DNA of 43,831 nt from an uncultured Lysobacter sp. (GTDB lineage: Bacteria > Pseudomonadota > Gammaproteobacteria > Xanthomonadales > Xanthomonadaceae), in contig CAMLID010000024.1 in NCBI GenBank assembly GCA_946480055.1, forward strand, positions 1-43,831, read 5' to 3'. This document shows, one piece after another, positions 15,729-23,925 of the stretch (positions are counted from its first letter, which is position 1; the number at the start of each line of letters is the position of its first letter). Both the position numbers and the translations under genes were made by a program. The notes beneath the pieces are model-generated. The model did not search any database. It was not told the DNA's origin and worked only from the letters and a program-made list of their open reading frames with translations.

Positions 15729-16886
15729 TTATCGGCCGGCCAGCGCATCGACGATCTTCAATCTCATGCCGCGCAGCGCGGGCAAGAGCCCGACAGCCAC
15801 GCCGATCAGGACCATCAGGACCAATCCCATGATCCAGGTCTGCGGCAGTACGGTCGGCAGTTGGATGGCGCCGCCGCTGACGGAGCTGATGAAAGGCATC
15901 AGCAGTGCCGCCAGGCCCAGGCCGATCACCCCGCCTATCACGATCAACAAGGTCGACTCGGCCAGGACCAGGGCCAGCACGCTGCGGTCGCTGAAACCGA
16001 TGGTCTTGAGCACCGCCAGTTCCGGTATGCGCTCACGCACCGCCTGGGCCATGGTGTTGCCGGTCAGCAGCAGCAGGGTGAAGAACACCGCGCCCATGAT
16101 CGCGCTGACGATCAGACCGATATCGGCGAACTGTTTGGCGAAGGATTGGTTGAAGGCCTGTTCGGTCTGGGTCTTGGTCTCGTGATCGGAGTTCTCCGAC
16201 AGCGCGTCGATGCCCTTGGCTACGCGCGTGGCCTGGTTCACATCGTCCAACTTGACCATGTACCAGCCGACCCGGCTCTTGACGTAGTCGTTGGACTCGT
16301 CGAAGTACTTCCAGTGGAACCAGAGTTGGTTCTCTTCGCCTTGGCGTTTGGCGTCCTTGATCTCGAAGATCGCGCGTATCTTCAGCGGCCAGTCGTTGCT
16401 GCCCTTGGTCGGGAAGATCGTGGCCTGCAAGGGGATGGTGTCGCCGATCTTCCAGCCATGGCGTCTGGCCAGCGAGGCGCCCACCACCGCGCCCTGGCGG
16501 TCGGCTTGCCAGGCTTTGAGTTGCTCGGCGGGCACGGCGTATTCCGGATACAGCTCGAAATAGTTCGGACTCACAGAGAAGTTCGGGAAGAAATTCTTCG
16601 GATCCCGGTAGATGCCGCCGAACCAGGCCGCGTAGGCGACCTTCTTCACGCCCGGCTGCGATTCGATCTGGCTGAGCAGGTTGTAGGGCAGCATCTGGGT
16701 GATCGACAGGCGCGAGGCCACGACCAGACGGTCGGCGCCGGCGACGCTGCCGCCGGAGTTGAACGCGACGCGGACCGAGTCGAGCGTGCCGAACAGCAGG
16801 AACGCGGTCACCACCGACAGCAAGGTCAGCAGGGTGCGGGTCTTGCTTCGGAACAGTGCGGCCCAGATCAGGTGCAGGTATTTCAT
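15729..16886 (-). CDS. ABC exporter permease, MacB/FtsX type (first permease)
   Basis: 385 residues with the standard layout: one N-terminal helix (RTLLTLLSVVTAFLLFGTL), a large periplasmic domain (about 50-255), and three C-terminal helices. The coupling helix reads REIPELAVLKTIGFSDRSV in the form RIPELAVLKTIGFS. With the following permease it would form a heterodimer served by the ATPase encoded upstream, and the membrane-fusion protein connects it to the outer envelope. The ending LLPALRGMRLKIVDALAGR is family-typical. Confidence 0.9.
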   Translation of the reverse strand: MKYLHLIWAALFRSKTRTLLTLLSVVTAFLLFGTLDSVRVAFNSGGSVAGADRLVVASRLSITQMLPYNLLSQIESQPGVKKVAYAAWFGGIYRDPKNFFPNFSVSPNYFELYPEYAVPAEQLKAWQADRQGAVVGASLARRHGWKIGDTIPLQATIFPTKGSNDWPLKIRAIFEIKDAKRQGEENQLWFHWKYFDESNDYVKSRVGWYMVKLDDVNQATRVAKGIDALSENSDHETKTQTEQAFNQSFAKQFADIGLIVSAIMGAVFFTLLLLTGNTMAQAVRERIPELAVLKTIGFSDRSVLALVLAESTLLIVIGGVIGLGLAALLMPFISSVSGGAIQLPTVLPQTWIMGLVLMVLIGVAVGLLPALRGMRLKIVDALAGR

Positions 16887-16908
16887 GTCTGCTTTCCTTT
16901 AGGTGTTT

Positions 16909-17017
16909 CCTTCTCCACGCGGGAGAAGTGGCTCAAGGAGCGGATGAGGATCCGGATGAGGTTCGAGCCGCGTCTGCGCGCCGGCCGTCGCCTGCGTCCC
17001 TCTCCGGAGGGAGAGGG
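16909..17017. repeat. palindromic repeats inside the export operon
   Basis: CCTTCTCC...GGGAGAAG (16909-16928), the diverged tail GGAGCGGATGAGGATCCGG, and a second hairpin CCCTCTCC-GGAG-GGAGAGGG (16998-17017). They belong to the same dispersed family as 530-615 and occupy the 141-bp space between the ATPase and first permease genes. Confidence 0.75.
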
Positions 17018-17027
17018 CGTCCGGATC

Positions 17028-17717
<690 letters not shown>

Positions 17718-17759
17718 CTTGGACTTCCTCGCGCGTAAATAAGGGAACGGCTTAGGGTG

Positions 17760-19040
17760 TTATTCGTTGCTGGGGGCGGAATCGTCACTGGCGGAGCCGT
17801 CGCTCGCCGCCGCGGCCACGCGCACGCGCGCACCGTCTTCCAGCGTTTCCGGCGGGGACAGCACGACGGTTTCGCCGCCGGACACGCCCTGGATCACTTC
17901 GCGGTCGTCGCCGAGGCTGCGGCCGAGCTTGAGCGCGCGCTGCCGGACCTTGTCGGCTTCCACCACGAACGCCACATCGCCGCCGCCGCGTTGCACGATC
18001 GCCGCGGTCGGCACCAGCACGCCGGGCTTGGGCTGATTGGCCGCGACCGGCTTGGCCGCTTCCAGGAAGCTCACCCGCACGCCCATGTCGGGCACGATGC
18101 GCGGGTCCTTGGTCTTGAGCGCGATACGCACCTTGACCGTGGCCTTGCCGCGATCGGCGGCCGGGATGATCGCGATCACTTCGGCCGGAATCTTCCAATC
18201 CTGATAGGCGTTGAGCGTGGCTTCGACCGGCATCTTCGGCTGCACCCGGCCGATGAAGGCCTCGCCGACGTCGACTTCGACCTCGAGCGAATCCATATCG
18301 ACGATGGTGCCGATACCGGTGCGGGTGAAGCCGCCGCCGGCCGACAGCGGCGAAACGATTTCGCCCGGCTGCGCGGCCTTGGCCGTGACCACGCCGGCGA
18401 ACGGCGCGCGCACGATGGTGTTGTCCACGCCCAGGTCGGCGATGCGCAGGCGGCCGCCGGCGACCTTGGCGTTGCGCTGCGCGGTCTGCAGTTGCGCGCG
18501 CAGCGAATCGCGTTGGGCCACGGCCTGGTCGTATTGCGAGCGCGACACCAGTTGCTGCTTGACCAGCGTGTTCAGGCGGTTGGCGTTGACCTCGGCTTCC
18601 TTGAGCTGCGCCTGCACGCGCACGGCATCGCTCTGCGCGGCGCCGAGCTGCGCGTCGGCCAGCGAGCGTTCGGCGTCGGCGTCGATCGGGTCGAGCGTGG
18701 CCATGATCTGGCCGGCTTCGACGCGCTGACCTTCCTCGATCATCACCTCGCGTACCTTGCCGGTGATCTTGGCCGAGACCGTGGCCATGCGCCGCGCGAC
18801 CACGTAGCCGGTGGCGTCGAGGACCGATGCGCTGCCGCCGCCGCCGATCGCGACCGCGGTTGCGGTTTTGACTTCAGGCGCGGCACTGCGGCCGAACACC
18901 GCCCAGCCGGCGACGCCGAGCACCGCGATCAGGCCGATCGCGCCCAGCGCGATCCACAGCCCGCGCCCCGGTCCCGAAGACGGCGGAGGCGCGCTCCGGT
19001 CTATGCGTAGTTCCTTTAACAGATCAGCCGATGCATTCAT
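17760..19040 (-). CDS. periplasmic adaptor (membrane fusion) protein of the ABC exporter
   Basis: 426 residues: cytoplasmic start, one membrane helix (about 28-49, GLWIALGAIGLIAVLGVAGWAV), then the adaptor fold. The biotinyl-lipoyl halves are recognisable (TVSAKITGKVREVMIEEGQRVEAGQ and DNTIVRAPFAGVVTAKAAQPGEIV) around an alpha-helical hairpin (about 130-200). Beta-barrel and membrane-proximal domains follow. It links the inner-membrane permeases to an outer-membrane channel not encoded nearby. First gene of the four-gene operon, with two inverted repeats immediately upstream. A C-terminal Ser/Asp-rich tail appears disordered. Confidence 0.92.
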   Translation of the reverse strand: MNASADLLKELRIDRSAPPPSSGPGRGLWIALGAIGLIAVLGVAGWAVFGRSAAPEVKTATAVAIGGGGSASVLDATGYVVARRMATVSAKITGKVREVMIEEGQRVEAGQIMATLDPIDADAERSLADAQLGAAQSDAVRVQAQLKEAEVNANRLNTLVKQQLVSRSQYDQAVAQRDSLRAQLQTAQRNAKVAGGRLRIADLGVDNTIVRAPFAGVVTAKAAQPGEIVSPLSAGGGFTRTGIGTIVDMDSLEVEVDVGEAFIGRVQPKMPVEATLNAYQDWKIPAEVIAIIPAADRGKATVKVRIALKTKDPRIVPDMGVRVSFLEAAKPVAANQPKPGVLVPTAAIVQRGGGDVAFVVEADKVRQRALKLGRSLGDDREVIQGVSGGETVVLSPPETLEDGARVRVAAAASDGSASDDSAPSNE

Positions 19041-19046
19041 ATGCGG

Positions 19047-19074
19047 ACACTAGACGCGAAACAGCGACTAGTGT
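19047..19074. promoter_or_regulatory. inverted repeat upstream of the export operon
   Basis: ACACTAG (19047-19053) and CTAGTGT (19068-19074) are perfect inverted arms 21 bp apart centre to centre, i.e. two helical turns, ending 6 bp before the adaptor start codon. Likely a dimeric regulator site; the regulator is not encoded nearby. Confidence 0.5.
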
Positions 19075-19160
19075 GACCGCAGCACGCCGGATGTGCCAAC
19101 CTGCCGGAAGTCAGTTTCTGTCAGCAGTCGACAAAGGCGCCTGTCGCGCCAAAACGGTAC

Positions 19161-19175
19161 GTAACATCTTGTTAC
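19161..19175. promoter_or_regulatory. GTAACA-TCT-TGTTAC palindrome upstream of the export operon
   Basis: A perfect 6-bp inverted repeat with a 3-bp centre, about 120 bp upstream of the adaptor gene and 62 bp after the DUF11 gene's end. Could be a second operator of the export operon. Confidence 0.4.
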
Positions 19176-19236
19176 AACGCCGGACTCGGTCGCTGAAGCC
19201 GGCCGCGAATCGATGCGCGTCCGCCCCCGGCAAGCT

Positions 19237-21108
19237 TCAGTACGCCGCCGCATTCGGATCGAAGATCACCGGCACCAGCACGTTGACGCAGGCGCCTACC
19301 GGCAAGTCGACGCTCGCGACGGCGACCGTGTTGCCGCCGGTCGCGCCGCCGCTGGCCGGACAGCCGCCACCGCCGGTGCCGCTGCAGGTCCAGGGCGCGG
19401 TCAGGGTCACGCCGTTGGGCAGCGCGTCGTTGATGGTCGCGCCGGTGGCGCCGTCGGGACCGGTCGGGTTGCAGGCCTGCAAGGTGTAGGTCGTGGTCGC
19501 GCCCGGCGTGTAGGTGGTCGCGTTGCCGGTTTCGCTCTTGCTGATGGTCAGGTCGGCGCACATCGGATCGACCGCGGCGCTGGCGGCGTTGTTGGCGCCG
19601 CCGCCGGGTGCGGGCGTGACGTATCCGGCCTGCGCCGTGGTGCCTTCGGCCAGCGGCACGTTGGTCGTGATGCTTGCGTTGTTGTTGACCGCGGTGCATT
19701 GGGTTGCGCCCAGCGTGGCGTTGACGGTGTAGGTGACGAAGCCGCCGGCGACGCCGCCGCTGCCGGCCGGCAAGGTCGCGCTGCCGGAGATCGCACCGCT
19801 GCCGCTGGCCGCCGGACACACGCCGCCATTGCCGCCCGCGCAAGTCCAACCGGTGAACGTCAAACCGGCGGGCACCGCGTCGGAGATCGTCGAGACCGCA
19901 TCGTGCGCGGTGAGATCCCCGACCGTGGGTCTGGCGGTGTTGTTGCGGTAGGTGACGGTGAACTGAGTGCTGCCGCCGGCGGGCGGCGTGGCATTGCCGC
20001 TGATGGTCTTGGTGGTCAGCAGGTCGACGTCGTTGTCGAGAATGGTGAGCGTGGCGGTGTTCTGCACCGTCGCGCTGCCGCAGTTGGTGGTCGAGGCCAG
20101 CGTGTAGGCGGCTGCGTTGGGCAGCACCTGCACCAGCACGGTTTCGTTGTCCTCGATCGTGCTGTCGTCGAGGATGGTGAGCGGAATCGGGAAACGGTTG
20201 TCGTCGTAGGTGCCGGCGGGAATCAGGACGTCGACGTTGGCGCCGGTGCTGTAGTCGCTGCCGGCGGTCGCGCTGCCGCCGGTGACGTTGACCTGCACGG
20301 TGATGCCGCCGGCCGGCACGGTGCCGGTGATGCGGATCGTCGGCACCGAGGGCACGGCCTGGCCTTCGCGGGTGGTGTAGGTGACCGGATCGAACTCCAG
20401 ATAGGGGCGCAGGGTGATCTGGATATCGTCGAGGAAGTTGCCCGAACCGCCGCCGCCTACCGCTTGGAAACCGAGGTCGTGGTTACCGCTGGTGCCGTTC
20501 CAGTTGAAGCTGCCCGAGTAGTCGGCCCAGCCGTTGCCGCCCGCGCCGACCGTGCAACTGAGGTTGTCGACGCTGCCGCCGTCCAGGCAGACCGGGATGC
20601 CGCCGGCCAGAGTCGTGCTCGACAGCACCGCGACCGTGTTGGTCGTGCTGTCGACAGTGAAGTTCATGACGTCGGGCGTGACCGAGCTATTGCGGCCGCG
20701 GTGGCTGAGTTTCCAGTCCACGCGTTCGCCGTTGGTCAGGCAGATGGTTTGCGACAGGCGCGAGGCGACGTAGGCGTTGAGTTCGGCGTGCTGGTTGCCC
20801 GCGCGGGGCGGTACGCCGCCGAAGTTGGGGCCGCGCCAGATCTCGATGGGGCCGGTGATTGCGCTGCCGTTGGGTTGGCTGGCGAGGCTGCAACTGCCGC
20901 TGACGACATTGGCGGGGTGGTCGGTGTTCCAGCCCGGCACCACGCTGGAAGAGACGATCAGGTAGCAGCTGTTGCCGGTCAGTGCCGGCTGCTCGAAACC
21001 CAGGTTGACGAAAGTGCGTTGCACCTGCGCTGCGGCGTCCGGTGCGAAGACGGCCGCGGCCACGGCCAATCCCAGGGCGCCGAGACGGCGCGATGCGTGA
21101 TCCAGCAT
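19237..21108 (-). CDS. secreted Calx-beta/DUF11 protein
   Basis: 623 residues from the ATG at 21108, preceded by a strong Shine-Dalgarno (GGGAGGA). Signal peptide with cleavage after A27. Layout: an N-terminal lectin-like module (about 30-235; GFEQP, VPGW, IEIWRG, GNQHAELNAY), a Calx-beta domain (about 238-360, ending ATLTILDND), one DUF11 domain (about 361-515) and a second (about 518-618) that ends the protein. There is no PEP-CTERM, LPXTG or beta-barrel anchor. Proteins of this architecture are extracellular and often adhesive. The last 105 residues closely match those of the downstream paralogue at 21753. Function unknown. Confidence 0.85.
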   Translation of the reverse strand: MLDHASRRLGALGLAVAAAVFAPDAAAQVQRTFVNLGFEQPALTGNSCYLIVSSSVVPGWNTDHPANVVSGSCSLASQPNGSAITGPIEIWRGPNFGGVPPRAGNQHAELNAYVASRLSQTICLTNGERVDWKLSHRGRNSSVTPDVMNFTVDSTTNTVAVLSSTTLAGGIPVCLDGGSVDNLSCTVGAGGNGWADYSGSFNWNGTSGNHDLGFQAVGGGGSGNFLDDIQITLRPYLEFDPVTYTTREGQAVPSVPTIRITGTVPAGGITVQVNVTGGSATAGSDYSTGANVDVLIPAGTYDDNRFPIPLTILDDSTIEDNETVLVQVLPNAAAYTLASTTNCGSATVQNTATLTILDNDVDLLTTKTISGNATPPAGGSTQFTVTYRNNTARPTVGDLTAHDAVSTISDAVPAGLTFTGWTCAGGNGGVCPAASGSGAISGSATLPAGSGGVAGGFVTYTVNATLGATQCTAVNNNASITTNVPLAEGTTAQAGYVTPAPGGGANNAASAAVDPMCADLTISKSETGNATTYTPGATTTYTLQACNPTGPDGATGATINDALPNGVTLTAPWTCSGTGGGGCPASGGATGGNTVAVASVDLPVGACVNVLVPVIFDPNAAAY

Positions 21109-21339
21109 ACCCTTCCTCCCTGACGTCCGCTGCCGTCGCGGGCAGCGGAGCATTTCCAGTGCGGCCGTTGCGGGCCCCGCAGCGCGGTCGCGCTGCAAGG
21201 GATCACGTCACGGCCGCCACGGCGCGGCCATCCTCGGTCGCGTCTTTTGGCTTACTGATTCAACGCAATTTACACACTACTGGTGCGGGAGGGTGATCCG
21301 TCGCGATGGATGGGCGCTCTGGCCCCGGTTCAGCGATCG

Positions 21340-21545
21340 GCCGCTACGGGACTGAAGCGGACCGGCATCAAGACCTCTGCAGCACCGGCCGGCGGCCAGA
21401 GCCCGCCATGGCTATCGCTGCGTCGTTGGCGGTGCCGCCGCTGGTCGGGCCGGCCGCTACAGGCCGAGGAGAGTGGGGACCGTTGGACAGGGGTCAGCGA
21501 TGCCGGCGCCGGTCGCGCCGTCGGGTCCGATCAGGCTGCGCCCCG
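21340..21545 (-). pseudogene. decayed 3' end of a third DUF11 gene
   Basis: On the minus strand this stretch can be aligned with the 3' ends of the two intact DUF11 genes. CTGAAGCGGACCGGCATCA (from 21351) matches CTGAAGCGCACCGGCACGC (from 21776). The blocks GTGCCGCCGCTGGTCGGGC and GCGCCGGTCGCGCCGTCGGG correspond to conserved blocks of both paralogues in the same order. The reading around the first block gives VLMPVRFS, matching VSVPVRFS of the paralogue. The rest is out of frame and shortened. The whole gap 21109-21752 contains only this remnant and the repeats at 21661. Confidence 0.6.
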
Positions 21546-21660
21546 CGGGCGCCAGTCGGACGATCGCTGCGTTGGTAGCCTGAGATGCACGGCGCGCAGG
21601 ATCGCGGCATCTCCATAGCGCACGAGCGACGACCTATCGTCGTCGCCGCGTTACGCAAGC

Positions 21661-21744
21661 CGATATCGCTCGACTCGATATGTCGGGCAAACCGATATCG
21701 CTACGCGATATGTCAGGCAAACCGATATCGCTACGCGATATCGG
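21661..21744. repeat. three tandem CGATATCG hairpin repeats
   Basis: Units at 21661-21692 (32 bp), 21693-21722 (30 bp) and 21723-21744 (partial). Each begins CGATATCGCT and carries a returning CGATAT arm; the first two end TGTCGGGCAAAC or TGTCAGGCAAAC. The last unit is the perfect palindrome CGATATCG-CTACG-CGATATCG. They end 8 bp from the stop codon of the DUF11 gene at 21753, on its 3' side. Confidence 0.85.
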
Positions 21745-21752
21745 CGGCCGTA

Positions 21753-23771
21753 TCAGTAGTTGCCGGGGTCGGCGCTGAAGCGCACCGGCACGCTGACGTT
21801 GACGCAGGCGCCGACGGGCAGGTTGATCCCGGCGACCGCGACCGACGTGCCGTTGACCGCACCGCCGCTGGCCGGACAGGTACCGCCGCCGCTGCCGCTG
21901 CAGCTCCAGGGGCCGGTCAGGGTCACGCCGTTGGGCAGCGGATCGTTGATGGTCGCGCCGGTGGCGGCATCCGGGCCGGCGGTGTTGCAGGCCTGCAGGG
22001 TGTAGGTGCTGGTCGCGCCCGGGGTGAATGCCGTGGCACCGCCGATTTCGGACTTGGTGATCGCCAGGTCGGCGGTGACCAGGCGGTTGTTGTAGGTGCA
22101 GGTGATGTCGGCACGCGCGCGCAGTGCGCTGCTCGGCACGGTCAGCACCGCGCCGGCGAGCGTGCCGAAGCTCGCCGGGTTGCCGGTGATCGCGGCATTG
22201 GCGTCGCTGCAGCTCGCGCTGGTCAGCACCCAACCGGCGGGCACGGTCTCGGTGATCGTCACCGCGGTCGCAGGCGCGCTCACGTTGGCCGAGGCCGAGG
22301 TGGCCGGTGTCGCCGACGCGGTGGTGGTGACGGAGAACGCGGCGCTGCTCAGATTGGTCGCGGTGAAGTTGAATGTGCCGGTCTGGGGCTGGCTGATCTT
22401 GGCGACGCGCAGGACCGGGGTCAGCGCCGGCAGCGCCAGGCGGTAGTCCTCGACTTCGCCGTCGGTCGACACGCCGGTCGGGTCGGCGACCGCGGCCAGA
22501 GTCGGTGCCAGGCGCAGACGCATGTAGCTGGTGGTCTGGGCGACGTAGCCGGTGCCGGTGGGCAGGGTCCAGGTCAGCGAGACGGTGTTGCTGCCGGAGG
22601 GGCAGGTCGCGGCGTTGGAGGCTTCGCTGGCGTCGAACACGCCGTTGCCGTTGAAGTCGATCCAGCCACGCACTCGGGCGGGGCCGACGCAGGCGACGTT
22701 GGCGATGGTGTAGGTGCCGCCCGGCAGCGCATTGGGCGCAGCCACGTTGGCGTAGCCGGCACCGAGCGGGCCGCTGGTCTTGGGCAGGGCGTCGACGTCG
22801 CTGCCGCCGATCGCGCCGGTGGCATCGATGTCGGGCTGCACGGTCGCGCCCAGGCGCGCGTTGTAGACCAGGGTCGCCAGGTTGGCCGGGTTGTTGAAAT
22901 TGACGCCGGTGGCGGCGACGCCGCCGGTCCAGGCCGAGTTGAGCACGTGCGCGGCGATGCCGTAGCTGGTCGGGGTCGCTTCGGAGAATTCCAGTTCCAG
23001 CACCGCGCCCACCGCGACCGCGGACACGCCGCCGCCGCGCGCGATCACGCGCGCGCCGGTGGCGCCGTCGACGAAACCGACCAGCGAGGGGCCGGCGCGC
23101 AGACTGGCGGTGGCGTTGCCTTCGCAACTGTTCTGCGGTGCGGTCGGGCCGTTGAAGCGCACTTCCTGCGGGGTGCCGGCGAGCACGTTGACCGTGCTCG
23201 AGCTGCCGCACTGCGAGATCTGGTCGATCACGCGCAGGGTGCCGCCGCTGGTCAGGCGCGCGGCCACGTATTCGCTGCCGCCGCTGGCTTCGGCGTCGGC
23301 GAACACCAGGCCGGTCAGCGCGAACGGCGCGCCGCCCAGGGTTGCCGAGCAGTTGAAGTTGAACTCGACTGTGGCGCCGCCGTTGACGCGCAGGCCCACC
23401 GACAAGGTGTTCGGATTGCCGCCGGTGCCGGGCTGGTTGCCGCCGATGTTGTACAGCTCGTCCAGGCCGTCGCCCTGCCAGCTGCCGGGCGTGTACACGA
23501 ACAGCCCCTGAGTGCCGGCGGTGGTGGTCGCGCCCGACAGGGTGCAGGTGATGTCGAGGCGGTTGGCCGCGGTCGCCGGCGTGCCGATGTTGAAGCCGCG
23601 GGTGATGGTCGCGCCGTTGTAGACGTCCTGGCCGTTGTTGCCCCAGTCGACCCAGAAGATGCGCGAGCGGTGCAGGCCGCTGCCGCCGGTGGCGAACTGC
23701 GCGTACGCGAATTGCGGAAGCAGCGCGGCGCCAGCCAGCGCCAGCGTCAGAGCCAGACGTATCGCTTTCAC
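21753..23771 (-). CDS. secreted GEVED/DUF11 protein with CshA-like N-terminus
   Basis: 672 residues, signal peptide cleaved after A24 (PQFAYA/QF). The N-terminal region (about 36-265) starts RIFWVDWGNNG and resembles the non-repetitive domain of CshA-type fibrillar adhesins. A GEVED domain follows (about 365-447: GWIDFNGNGVFDASE ... STDGEVEDYRL). Next is a prealbumin-like domain (about 455-562: GTFNFTATNLS ... ITETVPAGWVLTSASCSD) and a C-terminal DUF11 domain (567-668). No cell-surface anchor is visible. A Clp/CRP-type site lies 74 bp upstream. Most likely an extracellular or surface-associated adhesin; the exact role is unknown. Confidence 0.85.
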   Translation of the reverse strand: MKAIRLALTLALAGAALLPQFAYAQFATGGSGLHRSRIFWVDWGNNGQDVYNGATITRGFNIGTPATAANRLDITCTLSGATTTAGTQGLFVYTPGSWQGDGLDELYNIGGNQPGTGGNPNTLSVGLRVNGGATVEFNFNCSATLGGAPFALTGLVFADAEASGGSEYVAARLTSGGTLRVIDQISQCGSSSTVNVLAGTPQEVRFNGPTAPQNSCEGNATASLRAGPSLVGFVDGATGARVIARGGGVSAVAVGAVLELEFSEATPTSYGIAAHVLNSAWTGGVAATGVNFNNPANLATLVYNARLGATVQPDIDATGAIGGSDVDALPKTSGPLGAGYANVAAPNALPGGTYTIANVACVGPARVRGWIDFNGNGVFDASEASNAATCPSGSNTVSLTWTLPTGTGYVAQTTSYMRLRLAPTLAAVADPTGVSTDGEVEDYRLALPALTPVLRVAKISQPQTGTFNFTATNLSSAAFSVTTTASATPATSASANVSAPATAVTITETVPAGWVLTSASCSDANAAITGNPASFGTLAGAVLTVPSSALRARADITCTYNNRLVTADLAITKSEIGGATAFTPGATSTYTLQACNTAGPDAATGATINDPLPNGVTLTGPWSCSGSGGGTCPASGGAVNGTSVAVAGINLPVGACVNVSVPVRFSADPGNY

Positions 23772-23844
23772 TCATTGTCCCCGTTGAATGCCGGCGAGCG
23801 GCACGGGGCCGCGGTCGCCGGGTGGTGCGGGCCGGCTGGATTCT

Positions 23845-23860
23845 AGTGACGGCTGTCACA
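23845..23860. promoter_or_regulatory. Clp/CRP-type binding site upstream of the DUF11 gene
   Basis: AGTGA-CGGCTG-TCACA matches 9 of 10 half-site positions of the CRP consensus TGTGA-N6-TCACA, which the xanthomonad regulator Clp also recognises. It is centred about 81 bp upstream of the ATG at 23771, a normal distance for activation. Confidence 0.55.
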
Positions 23861-23925
23861 ATCTAGGCCCAAGCCGCGCACTTTAACGGGTATTTGTTGT
23901 GCCTGAAAGCGCTTTGAGCGTGCCG

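Noticed and set aside
21661..21744. CRISPR-like array
   Set aside because: Only about three units, directly abutting with no spacers between palindromic units, and no cas genes nearby.
19213..23846. Long plus-strand open frames over both DUF11 genes
   Set aside because: Low-complexity Gly/Ala/Val/Arg/Asp translation mirroring the minus-strand genes, which have signal peptides, domains and Shine-Dalgarno sequences.
23845..23860. The GTGAC/GTCAC inverted repeat as a terminator stem
   Set aside because: It has no T run and lies upstream of a gene start; the CRP-type reading fits better.
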